Assembly (NCBI GenBank): GCA_945870025.1
Contig: CAMBQN010000021.1
Coordinates: forward strand, 1 to 43,232
Direction of reading: 5' to 3'
Source: Akkermansia muciniphila
GTDB taxonomy: Bacteria > Verrucomicrobiota > Kiritimatiellia > RFP12 > JAAYNR01
Length of the DNA: 43,232 nucleotides
The notes under the pieces are model-generated. The model was not told the origin of the DNA, ran no database searches, and saw nothing but the letters and a program-made list of their open reading frames with translations. This document shows, piece by piece, positions 27,635-35,217 of this stretch. Position 1 is the first letter of the stretch. Each line of letters begins with the position of its first letter. Position numbers and translations under genes: made by a program.

Positions 27635-27667
27635 ATGTGCCGAAACGAGAGGCGCGCTTGCGCGACA

Positions 27668-29080
27668 CTACCTGGGCTTGTCCCCAATCACCCGCTTTTG
27701 CCCCCGCGAACGACCGTCCTTCTCTGGAAGCTCAATCCGCAAGGCATTGATCTTGCGGAAGAGCGTGCTCTTGTGCAGTCCGAGGGCGCTGGCGGCGGCG
27801 AGGCGGTTGAAGCCATGCTGTTCCAGGGCCGTACGGATGGCCTGCGCTTCGGCGACGCGGGTCTGCGCGGCAATGGTGTCGCCGGCCGGAGCCGGAGTTA
27901 CGGCTGGTTGACCGGTGAGTTCAGGCGGCAGGTGAACGCGCTCGATCCTTCCCGCGCCGCAGAGCACAAAGGCCCGCTCGATGATGTTCTCCAGTTCGCG
28001 CACATTCCCGGGATAGTCGTGCGCCATGAGCAGCGCCATGACGTCCGGGGCCACACCGGCGACCAATTTACCCTGACGTCGGTTGAAGCGGGCGACGAAG
28101 TGCTCGACGAGGAGGGGGACATCCTCCTTGCGCTTGCGGAGCGGAGGCAGGTCCAGTTTGACGACGTTCAGGCGATAGAAGAGATCCTCGCGAAAGGCGC
28201 CCTTGCGGATCAGCGCGGCCAAATCGCGATGCGTGGCGGCGATGATGCGTACGTCGGCATGCCGCGTCTGTGTGCCCCCGAGCGGTTCGTAGGTCCGCTC
28301 CTGCAACACCCGCAGCAGGCGCACCTGCATGGCCGGGCTGATGTCGCCAATCTCGTCCAGGAATACCGTGCCGCCCTCGGCCAGCGCGAAGCGGCCGGGC
28401 TTGTCGGCCGCGGCCCCCGTGAACGCCCCTTTCACGTAGCCGAACAACTCGGATTCCAGCAGCGTGTCTGGCAAGGCACCGCAGTTGACCGGCACGAACG
28501 GCTTGTTCTTGCGCGGGCTGAGGGTGTGGATGGCGCGCGCCAGGAGTTCCTTGCCTGTGCCGGTTTCACCGTGAATCAGGACGGTTGCCTCACTGGGGGC
28601 AATCTGCGGCAGGAGTTCGCAGATCCGGCGCAACGCGGCGCTGCGGCTAATCAAGTCGCCTATCTGGCACCGGCCTTCGAGTTCTTTGCGCAGTTCCTCC
28701 ACCAGGCTGAGGTCCCGAAAGGTCTCCGCACCGCCAATGATGCGGCCGCGTTCGTTGTGGAGAATGGCGGTAGAGAGAGAAATGGGGATTCGCCGGCCTT
28801 CGGCATTCACGATGTACCCGGACTTGTTGACGATGGGTTTGCCGGTCTTGACGGTGTGCCGAAGGGCGCAGTCCGCCTCGCACATGCTGGCGCGGAACAC
28901 ATCGGAGCAGGTCTTGCCGATGGCGTCGCGCCGACGAATGCCGGTAATGGTCTCGGCGGCGCGGTTGAACGAGGTGATACGCCAGTCGGCATCCACAGTG
29001 AACACGCCGTCCGAAATGCTTTCCAGTATGCTTGCGGCACCTGTACGGAGCGCGCCCTCCTTCTTTGTTCTATGTACCAT
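27668..29080 (-). CDS. PAS-domain sigma54-dependent activator
   Basis: A 470-residue enhancer-binding protein. A PAS domain (about 15-130) holds a Cys pair in F-R-A-S-M-C-E-A-D-C-A-L-R, which I suspect senses redox state or metal. The AAA+ domain has Walker A G-E-T-G-T-G-K-E (171-178), the sigma54-contacting loop G-A-F-T-G-A (218-223) and Walker B T-V-F-L-D-E-I-G, and a Fis-type helix-turn-helix ends the protein (A-A-S-A-L-G-L-H-K-S-T-L-F-R-K-I). It sits directly upstream of the NifX genes, as the sigma54 regulator DVU2106 lies between the two ORP operons in Desulfovibrio vulgaris, and likely drives the promoter at 27511-27527. Confidence 0.95.
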   Translation of the reverse strand: MVHRTKKEGALRTGAASILESISDGVFTVDADWRITSFNRAAETITGIRRRDAIGKTCSDVFRASMCEADCALRHTVKTGKPIVNKSGYIVNAEGRRIPISLSTAILHNERGRIIGGAETFRDLSLVEELRKELEGRCQIGDLISRSAALRRICELLPQIAPSEATVLIHGETGTGKELLARAIHTLSPRKNKPFVPVNCGALPDTLLESELFGYVKGAFTGAAADKPGRFALAEGGTVFLDEIGDISPAMQVRLLRVLQERTYEPLGGTQTRHADVRIIAATHRDLAALIRKGAFREDLFYRLNVVKLDLPPLRKRKEDVPLLVEHFVARFNRRQGKLVAGVAPDVMALLMAHDYPGNVRELENIIERAFVLCGAGRIERVHLPPELTGQPAVTPAPAGDTIAAQTRVAEAQAIRTALEQHGFNRLAAASALGLHKSTLFRKINALRIELPEKDGRSRGQKRVIGDKPR

Positions 29081-29096
29081 CTAGTCAAAATTCCTT

Positions 29097-29486
29097 TTAG
29101 CAGGCTGCGAGAATGAGGTAAAGGACGGCTGCTACGCCTATGAGCGCCAGGGTTACGGCAACCGCCGTTTCGAGACGCGGTTTCGCGTCAGGCAAGATGC
29201 CTTGAGCGAGTTGCTGAAGATAGCGGCGATACCGCACCAGAGCAGCCAGATTCAAGAACACCCCCAATCCCACCAGGACGATTCCCATCCATAAGGAGAC
29301 CCCGTGCCCAAAATGGTGATCGATATTCTGTGCCGCTGACCATTCCCGGAGAAACAACCCGAAGCGTGCCACCACAAAACCAAATCCCATCAGCGCGAGG
29401 CCGGTGCGAATCCAAGCCAGAAACGTGCGCTCTGCCGCCAGCGGCACCCGCGGGTCTTCGTGAATCAGCGATTTCTTGGGTTCCAT
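29097..29486 (-). CDS. DUF202 membrane protein
   Basis: A 129-residue protein with three membrane helices and the DUF202 start A-A-E-R-T-F-L-A-W-I-R-T-G-L-A-L-M-G-F-G. Function is unknown in the family. ATG 29486 has AAGGAAC upstream. It lies 16 bases before the sigma54 regulator and is probably co-transcribed with it. Confidence 0.88.
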   Translation of the reverse strand: MEPKKSLIHEDPRVPLAAERTFLAWIRTGLALMGFGFVVARFGLFLREWSAAQNIDHHFGHGVSLWMGIVLVGLGVFLNLAALVRYRRYLQQLAQGILPDAKPRLETAVAVTLALIGVAAVLYLILAAC

Positions 29487-29547
29487 TGCTATTGTTCCTT
29501 GCACACGACTATCTGTTCGTATGGCATAGTCTCTTACCGCACGCGCT

Positions 29548-29841
29548 TCAGTTCATTACCACGGTTCCACCTTCCAGACGGAGCGCCTTGCCGTGAATCA
29601 GGACATCTGCCACTTTCCGTCGCGCTTCCTCCACAATTCTTGAGAACGTCGGACGGGAAATCTTCATCTGTTCCGCAGCCTGCTCCTGGTAGAGGCCGTT
29701 CAGGTCCGCCAAGCGCAGGGCTTCGAGTTCATCGAGACCCAGTACGACTTCCTCCAGCATGCGGATGGGAAACCCGGCTGGTTTGAAGTACCGGGCACAG
29801 GGCGTTTGGCCGACGTATCGAAGGCAACAGGGTCGCGGCAT
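29548..29841 (-). CDS. DUF134 (UPF0251) helix-turn-helix regulator
   Basis: A 97-residue DNA-binding protein. It opens M-P-R-P-C-C and contains Y-F-K-P-A-G-F-P, then L-D-E-L-E-A-L-R-L-A-D and a sigma70-region-4-like helix-turn-helix, Q-M-K-I-S-R-P-T-F-S-R-I. DUF134 genes recur beside NifX/Mrp clusters. A 22-base palindrome on its own promoter suggests autoregulation, with the N-terminal Cys residues perhaps sensing metal or redox. Confidence 0.9.
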   Translation of the reverse strand: MPRPCCLRYVGQTPCARYFKPAGFPIRMLEEVVLGLDELEALRLADLNGLYQEQAAEQMKISRPTFSRIVEEARRKVADVLIHGKALRLEGGTVVMN

Positions 29842-29867
29842 CGAGTTCTCCTCAAAAAGACAACGCC

Positions 29868-29889
29868 ATTATGAACGTATGTTCATAAT
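29868..29889. promoter_or_regulatory. Palindromic operator upstream of the DUF134 gene
   Basis: ATTATGAAC-GTAT-GTTCATAAT: nine-base arms, perfect. It covers the -10 box and most of the spacer of the promoter below, a repressor arrangement. DUF134 is the obvious candidate ligand (inference). Confidence 0.75.
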
Positions 29890-29896
29890 ACGTCAA
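29868..29896 (-). promoter_or_regulatory. Sigma70-type promoter of the DUF134-DUF202-activator genes
   Basis: Minus strand TTGACG (29896-29891), 17 bases, CATAAT (29873-29868). The start near 29861 leaves a 20-base leader with GAGGAG before the DUF134 ATG. Confidence 0.65.
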
Positions 29897-29934
29897 TGGG
29901 CGTTCTTGGCGGATCGGGCAAGTCTTTCTGACGG

Positions 29935-30672
29935 TCAGAGACCGATCAACATCGAGAGCCCCCAGGCTACGGCAATTCCGGCGATCAGTGCGGTCAATGC
30001 GGCGTAGCGGCTTTCAGCCTGCATGGCGTCTGGCAGAAGGTGGGCAAGCACCACATACACCATGGCGCCACCCGAAAAACCGAGTGCGAAAGGTGTGACG
30101 TCGGAGGCAATGCGCAGGAACAGAAAGCCGACAATGGCTGCGAAAAACTCTACCACACCGGAGAAGACACCCAACAGGAAGGAACGTTTGGTCGTCTCGC
30201 CGTAACAGGCCACTGGCGCGGCGACGATCAGCCCTTCCGGGATGTCCTGCAAAGCAATGGATAGCGTGACCAACCAACCCAGCGAGGAGGACGTGGCGAA
30301 GGCAGCGGCAATCGCAAAACCCTCGGGTATGTTGTGGATGGTGATGGTCCCGACAAGCATGGCTACCTTGCGTTTGGCGCCCGAGATTTCGCTTCCCATG
30401 ACGATCATGTGCGCATGCGGCAATAGTTTATCGAGGGCGAGTATGGCAACCATTCCAGTCAACAGGCTCATTCCCGCCAGGCGGTGGCCGGTCAAGGCAT
30501 GAGACTGTGAAATCATTTCGAGAGCCGAGAATCCCATTGCGCCGGCACAGAACGCGATGAAACTGGCGTAGCAGCGCCTGCCCATCGTGCGAAATCCCAG
30601 AACGCCAGCAGCACCGAGTGCGGTGGCCAGGAGGACGGTGCATGCTCCCAGGAAGAGACTGACGAAGTTCAT
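29935..30672 (-). CDS. ZIP-family metal transporter
   Basis: A 245-residue inner-membrane permease importing divalent metal, most often zinc. About eight helices; the metal-site helices carry H-N-I-P-E-G and L-Q-D-I-P-E-G-L (His replaced by Gln-Asp in the second, a known variant). It follows the ABC permease by 51 bases and probably ends the zinc-uptake operon. Confidence 0.92.
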   Translation of the reverse strand: MNFVSLFLGACTVLLATALGAAGVLGFRTMGRRCYASFIAFCAGAMGFSALEMISQSHALTGHRLAGMSLLTGMVAILALDKLLPHAHMIVMGSEISGAKRKVAMLVGTITIHNIPEGFAIAAAFATSSSLGWLVTLSIALQDIPEGLIVAAPVACYGETTKRSFLLGVFSGVVEFFAAIVGFLFLRIASDVTPFALGFSGGAMVYVVLAHLLPDAMQAESRYAALTALIAGIAVAWGLSMLIGL

Positions 30673-30723
30673 GGTGGCGACCTTCTCCCCGGCCTTGTTA
30701 ATAAGAAATGGGTTCAGCGCAGT

Positions 30724-31563
30724 TCATTGGCTTGAGATCCTCGTTCGTGCTGGCGCGGCGGCGCGCCAGAGGCCCGTCAGTATAAGGGCAAGACCGAGCG
30801 AGCAGACGATGGCGGCGCCGGTGGGCAGGTCCAGATGGTAGGAACCGTACAGTCCGCCGACGCTGGCGACCGTGGCGACGATCCAGCCGAGGGCAAGTTG
30901 AACCGCAAGGGTCTTCACGACCAGTCTGGCGCAGACGGCGGGGATGATCAGGTACGAGAAGACCAGCAGTACGCCGCCCATGCGGACGAAACTGGTCACC
31001 GCCGCGCCGAAGAGCGCGTAGAACAGGAAATCCCAGAGCCACAGTCGCATGCCTTTCTCGCGCGCCTTTTGCGGGTCGAACGTCAGCAAATGGAACTGCC
31101 GGCGGAGGAGCGCCAGTACGACACCGATAGCCACGAACAGTGCGAAGGTGCGCAGGACTTCGCTGGGCCGGACGAGGAGCACCTCGCCCACCAGGGTCTT
31201 GCGCAACTCCTCGTTGCCTTCGGGGCTGCGGCTCAACAGGAGGAGGCCTGCGGCTGCGGCCACGACGTAGACAATGCCGATCAGGGCTTCCTGCGGCACC
31301 CGTTTGCCACTGGGACGCGTAAGGGTCAAGAGCGCCGCGCCCACAAGGGTAAATCCTGCCGACCAGGCGGTGGTCTGCCAGTCGTGGGCGTCATGGCCGA
31401 GCAGGATTGCGAGACAGATGCCGAAGGCCGCGACCTGGGCCAGCGCGAGATCCACAAAGATGATCTCGCGCCGGACGATGTGCAGCCCGAAGTAGACAAG
31501 CAGGCCGGGCAGCAGCAGGCAGGCCAGGAACGGCCAGCGCATGATCTCAAAGGCTTCGTTCAC
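30724..31563 (-). CDS. znuB: Metal ABC transporter permease, ZnuB-like
   Basis: A 279-residue ABC-3 family membrane protein with eight or nine helices, forming the channel for zinc (or manganese/iron) import. Typical blocks are F-V-D-L-A-L-A-Q-V-A-A-F-G and M-G-G-V-L-L-V-F-S-Y-L-I-I-P-A. GTG start overlaps the binding-protein stop (GTGA). No ATP-binding subunit gene accompanies it. Confidence 0.9.
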   Translation of the reverse strand: MNEAFEIMRWPFLACLLLPGLLVYFGLHIVRREIIFVDLALAQVAAFGICLAILLGHDAHDWQTTAWSAGFTLVGAALLTLTRPSGKRVPQEALIGIVYVVAAAAGLLLLSRSPEGNEELRKTLVGEVLLVRPSEVLRTFALFVAIGVVLALLRRQFHLLTFDPQKAREKGMRLWLWDFLFYALFGAAVTSFVRMGGVLLVFSYLIIPAVCARLVVKTLAVQLALGWIVATVASVGGLYGSYHLDLPTGAAIVCSLGLALILTGLWRAAAPARTRISSQ

Positions 31564-32501
31564 GGGTTTCCGCCTTTCGGAGTTTCGTTGACTTTCAGCG
31601 CCTGTGCGACAGCAGCGACGATGCCGTCCATCATCTGGATGTAACCGGCCTCGGTTCCCTTGATGCCGCCGGGATACTGGGTGACAGGCACAATCACGGC
31701 GCCGGTCTTGTCGGCCACGGTTTCAGCCGTGCGGCGGTTTTGGTACGGTTCGAGGAGGATGACGTTGATCTTCTCGGTCTTCATGGTCGTGATTACCTCC
31801 GCCAGGTGCGCCGGCGACGGCGGTATGCCGGGCTTGGGTTCGAGGAAGAGGTCGATCCGCAGACCGAAACGGTGCGCGAAGTACGGCCACGAGTTGTGGA
31901 AGGCCACCACCCGGCGGCCTTGGAACGGAGCCAGTTGCTGTTGCCAGACAGTGATGCGTTCGGTCAGGTGGTTGGTAAAGGCAGCCATTTGCGCACGGTA
32001 GGCGTCCGCATGCGCCGCGTCTATCGCTGTGAACGCCTCGCAGATGCGCGCCGCAACGTGGGCGGCGTTGACGGGGTCGGTCATGTAATGGGGGTTGCCC
32101 ATCGCGTGCAGGTCGCCCTTGGATCGGTCGAGAGAGGATGGCACTTCGAGGAGCGCCAGTCCTTCCGCGCAGGCGACATGGCCCGGTTGACCCGCCGCCA
32201 GTTTCGCGTTGCGCGAATTGTCAAGCAGGGGCGGGAGCCATCCGGTTTCCAGTTCCGCACCGCCTTCGACGAGCACGTCGGCCCGCGACAATTTGACGGC
32301 ATGGCTGGGTTTGGCATCCACGAAGTGCGCGTCTTCGGTCGGTTTAGCAAGCGAAACGACCTGCACGAAGTCGCCGCCGACTTCGGCGGCAATGGCGCCG
32401 AACTCCGGCGTGGTCGCGACGACCTTGAATTTGCTTTCGCCGGCTTGACTATACAGAGAGCAGGTGACGATGGACATTAGCAGAATGCAATTTCGTTTCA
32501 T
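31560..32501 (-). CDS. znuA: Metal ABC transporter substrate-binding protein, ZnuA-like
   Basis: A 313-residue periplasmic binding protein with a signal peptide (cleavage near S-Q-A). Metal ligands are seen in T-E-D-A-H-F-V-D-A-K-P-S, G-N-P-H-Y-M-T-D-P and F-H-N-S-W-P-Y-F-A-H, plus a late acidic residue (L-L-E-P-Y). Three His favour zinc. There is no His-rich loop. It delivers metal to the downstream permease. Confidence 0.92.
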   Translation of the reverse strand: MKRNCILLMSIVTCSLYSQAGESKFKVVATTPEFGAIAAEVGGDFVQVVSLAKPTEDAHFVDAKPSHAVKLSRADVLVEGGAELETGWLPPLLDNSRNAKLAAGQPGHVACAEGLALLEVPSSLDRSKGDLHAMGNPHYMTDPVNAAHVAARICEAFTAIDAAHADAYRAQMAAFTNHLTERITVWQQQLAPFQGRRVVAFHNSWPYFAHRFGLRIDLFLEPKPGIPPSPAHLAEVITTMKTEKINVILLEPYQNRRTAETVADKTGAVIVPVTQYPGGIKGTEAGYIQMMDGIVAAVAQALKVNETPKGGNP

Positions 32502-32564
32502 TTCTTCGCTCCTTCTTCAGGCGTTGTCTTCGCGGTAATCCAGTTCGACAGAGGTTTGATCCTT

Positions 32565-33953
32565 TTAGTACTTGTGGGCGGCATGGGCACCGAGCATGAA
32601 CTCCAGTTGCAGCCAGATGGCGTCTTCATCGGTGAGGTCGTCACGCCAGGTGTGGTTGTACTGCAACCGCAGTTTACTGAACTCGGTAGGGAACCAGGTG
32701 ATATTGGGGGAGACCCTTTTTTCGGTCGGCCGTTCTTCGTTGGCGGCGGGGCTGATGCTGGTATCGCCAGTGACATACTCCCCGCGCAGACCGAGAACCC
32801 AGCGTGGGACAAATCCCCATTGTACCTGGGAGTAGAGGCCCCCGTCATGGAGGTTTTCGGCCGACAGGCCAGCGGCCGGGTCGGCGTCTGCCTGGAAATT
32901 GCGGCCGAGGACTTCGGTCTGCCAGGTGACGAACGGCCAGCCGCCCTCGGCATGGGCGGGTTTCCATTTCCAGAAGGCGTCGGCACCATAGACAAGCGTG
33001 CGGCAGTTCTCGCCGGTGTCGTTGGGGCCGAGAGCCGCGGACGCGCCGAGGACGAGGGTCTGTTCGTCCGTTAGATCGAAGGATGTCATGATTCGCGGCA
33101 CGAGCAACAGGTCACTCAGGGTGTCCAGTTGGCGATCAACGGTTGCGCGGCCGTAGAGACGCGACACACCATCAGCGCCGACTTCCCCGGGGTACCGGAA
33201 ACTGAAGGCGTCCTCCCCCTGCCCGTTGAACACGCCCAGCAGCACCTCGGTGTAGTTTGGCGTGGGGGCGAGCCAGGAGAGCCGGATGCCGTTCTGGCGC
33301 AGACCGTCCTCGCCGAACATGCGGTTCAGCACGAGCGGTTGGTCCACGAAGGCCCAACTATGCGGGTGCTGGTTGTTCTGGCGGCCGAACTCGGCGAAGA
33401 AACGACCGGCCTTGATTTGCAGGTCTTCGGGCATGCTCGTTGTGAGGACGTAGGCCTCCTCCAGTTCGATGCCGGTGCCTTCGTCGGGTTCCGTGAACAA
33501 GACGATGTTGGCGAACCCCTTGAAGTACGGATCAACGGCGCCGTCGAGCGCGATCTCGGCGTTCCGCAGTGAGAACCCACGCTGCGAGGGGTCGTGACCG
33601 CCCTTCTGAATGGACCCCACGTCCGGCGTGGAGGTCCAACCCGCGTTCATCAGAACATCGAAGCTCATGTTCATGTAGGCGGCGCCGGCCTTGCTGCCAG
33701 AGGAGCCGCCGATTGACGGAAGGGCCAGGAGCGCCATTGGCGCCGGCGGTGCTGTCGGCGCGGCGGCAGTCGTGGTGGTTTCTTGTTTCGCGGACACCGC
33801 CGCGAGTTTCTTCTCCAGCGCATCGAGGCGCGCGCGTAATGAGCGCACCTCCTCCTGCAAATTCGTGGTCGTGGACTCGTCTGCCGCGGCTCCTTGCACT
33901 GCGGCGACAACAACAAACGCCAACATAAAGCTGCGCAATCGTGCGAAATTCAT
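32565..33953 (-). CDS. Outer-membrane porin with N-terminal coiled coil
   Basis: A 462-residue protein with a signal peptide (to A-A-A), a coiled coil (about 30-58, L-R-A-R-L-D-A-L-E-K-K-L) and then a beta-barrel-type sequence with alternating aromatic residues, such as D-L-Q-I-K-A-G-R-F-F-A-E-F-G-R-Q-N, typical of OprO/OprP-like porins. It precedes znuA by 63 bases, so it probably lets metal cross the outer membrane. The final residues A-H-K-Y lack the usual terminal Phe. Confidence 0.82.
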   Translation of the reverse strand: MNFARLRSFMLAFVVVAAVQGAAADESTTTNLQEEVRSLRARLDALEKKLAAVSAKQETTTTAAAPTAPPAPMALLALPSIGGSSGSKAGAAYMNMSFDVLMNAGWTSTPDVGSIQKGGHDPSQRGFSLRNAEIALDGAVDPYFKGFANIVLFTEPDEGTGIELEEAYVLTTSMPEDLQIKAGRFFAEFGRQNNQHPHSWAFVDQPLVLNRMFGEDGLRQNGIRLSWLAPTPNYTEVLLGVFNGQGEDAFSFRYPGEVGADGVSRLYGRATVDRQLDTLSDLLLVPRIMTSFDLTDEQTLVLGASAALGPNDTGENCRTLVYGADAFWKWKPAHAEGGWPFVTWQTEVLGRNFQADADPAAGLSAENLHDGGLYSQVQWGFVPRWVLGLRGEYVTGDTSISPAANEERPTEKRVSPNITWFPTEFSKLRLQYNHTWRDDLTDEDAIWLQLEFMLGAHAAHKY

Positions 33954-33984
33954 CGAAAACCCTCCTGTTTGGAACTACAACGCG

Positions 33985-34005
33985 GCGCAGGTGGACGACC
34001 TGCGC
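33985..34005. other. Hairpin between the small membrane gene and the porin
   Basis: GCGCAGGT-N5-ACCTGCGC, perfect eight-base arms, 31 bases upstream of the porin start. No T-run; it may be an mRNA processing, attenuation or stability element. Confidence 0.5.
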
Positions 34006-34031
34006 GCATGGACACCTGACGTGAGAAACGG

Positions 34032-34313
34032 TCAGGTCACAGGAGGGGCACGCGCCTGCGTGGCGTCGTGCGAGGTGGCAGCAATGAACGCGATCCGGTA
34101 CAGAACCGGACAGGCCGCGACCGACGGTGGCGCGTTGACGACGGCGACGTTCGCGTCCGCCGTGTTCAGTGGGGCGTTCGCCAACTGGCAGACGGGACAG
34201 TTGGCCTCGTGGTGAGTGGCGGAGTCGTCGCAGTGCACGCTGTGCAACGCCGGCAGTATAAGCATACCGACGACGATAGCAACCACTACCAGACTGGCGA
34301 CCAGGCGTTTCAT
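34032..34313 (-). CDS. Small exported or membrane His/Cys protein
   Basis: A 93-residue protein with an N-terminal hydrophobic segment (V-V-V-A-I-V-V-G-M-L-I-L-P), then H-S-V-H-C-D-D-S-A-T-H-H-E-A-N-C-P-V-C, a dense His/Cys cluster that would bind metal. It recalls DUF2946-like periplasmic proteins but I do not identify it. It is first in line before porin-znuA-znuB-zip, and a palindrome lies upstream, so a metal-regulated role is likely. The ribosome site is weak. Confidence 0.65.
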   Translation of the reverse strand: MKRLVASLVVVAIVVGMLILPALHSVHCDDSATHHEANCPVCQLANAPLNTADANVAVVNAPPSVAACPVLYRIAFIAATSHDATQARAPPVT

Positions 34314-34374
34314 ATAAATAAGAAATCGCTTTTCGGCTGGCCCCGGTCCTCATAGGTCGGAATCATGCCGGAAC

Positions 34375-34401
34375 CTGTCTGACACATCAATGTCATGACA
34401 G
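34375..34401. promoter_or_regulatory. Palindrome upstream of the metal-uptake genes
   Basis: CTGTCTGACA-N6-TGTCATGACAG: TGACA/TGTCA inner arms perfect, outer arms with a one-base slip. A possible metal-regulator operator, about 60 bases before the small His/Cys gene. Confidence 0.4.
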
Positions 34402-34689
34402 AGAGAATGGCAGAAACCGGGAAAAGTGTCAAGAGCACTGCGAACCAGCGGTTTTGGGGTTTGGGGGGTTTGGGGTGGACGGGTACTCCCTTGCCGACCC
34501 AAAGTCGCTGATTTGCGTTCCGGATGCCAGAAAAAAACACATCGGCCCCACCGCGAGCGGTTAGCCATGCGCGTCTGCGAGGACCGGATCGGTGTCGTAG
34601 GCCCATCTGTGCCCTTCGGGGTGGTATGCGGCGGGGCTTGTTTTCGGAAATGGCGTTGTTGAAAATTATCCTCTAGTAGGAGGTGCAAA
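34402..34689. other. Intergenic, G-rich tract, no gene
   Basis: Contains GGTTTTGGGGTTTGGGGGG-type G-runs (34450-34477) that could form a G-quadruplex on the plus strand. TAGGAGGTG at 34677-34685 is the ribosome site of the terminase remnant. No intact gene seen. Confidence 0.5.
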
Positions 34690-34985
34690 ATGGTTATCGA
34701 GTATACGCCGCATGCGGCGCAGATGGAGATACACAGGGCGCGGGGGTTTCGTTTCCGGACACGGAGGGGTACCGGATCACGGCGCAGAGCAAGCGGGAAC
34801 TGGTGCAGGGGCTGATGATGGCGGTCGAGCAGCGGCGGGTGACGTGGCCGGCGGCGTGGGAGGTGCTGACGGCGGAGATGCGGCGGTATGAGTATGCGGC
34901 GGGGCCGTCGGGCCAGGTGACGTATTCGGCGCCCTCGGGCTACCACGATGACTGAGTGATGGCGCTGGCGCTGGCGGTTTTGGGA
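34690..34985 (+). pseudogene. Phage terminase large subunit, internally deleted remnant
   Basis: ATG 34690 with a strong TAGGAGG site reads M-V-I-E-Y-T-P-H-A-A-Q-M-E-I-H-R-A-R-G, the N-terminus of a tailed-phage terminase just before its P-loop. At about 34746 homology jumps frame into the C-terminal nuclease end: Y-R-I-T-A-Q-S-K-R-E-L-V, R-R-Y-E-Y-A-A-G-P-S-G-Q-V and Y-S-A-P-S-G-Y-H-D-D. Then TGA (34953-34955) replaces the usual Cys, after which the frame continues V-M-A-L-A-L-A-V. Over 300 codons are missing, plus frameshift and nonsense: clearly dead. Confidence 0.75.
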
Positions 34986-35217
34986 TGTCGTGCGGCCGGG
35001 GTCGAGCCGGGAGATGATCGCGGCGGCCGCGCAGGCCGGGATCGCCGAGGGTGTGGTAGTACCGGCGGCGGTCGGCGGGGCGGCCACCAGGTGCCTCGGG
35101 GAGGCGCCGGAACGGGGCCTGGGCGGCGGACGGCGGGCGCGCAAGAATGCGCGCCGCAGTAGGGGAAAATGGGGAAGGCGGAGAGGATGCCCGGCTCTGG
35201 GCGGGCGGCCCGATCCG
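34986..35217. other. Intergenic, very GC-rich, no gene
   Basis: Between the terminase remnant and the hsdR stop. No family-like frame on either strand. Positions 35138-35178 resemble 18833-18873. Confidence 0.5.

Noticed and set aside
27575..29116. Long open plus-strand frame opposite the sigma54 activator
   Set aside because: The minus strand encodes a complete PAS-AAA+-Fis protein; this is its shadow.
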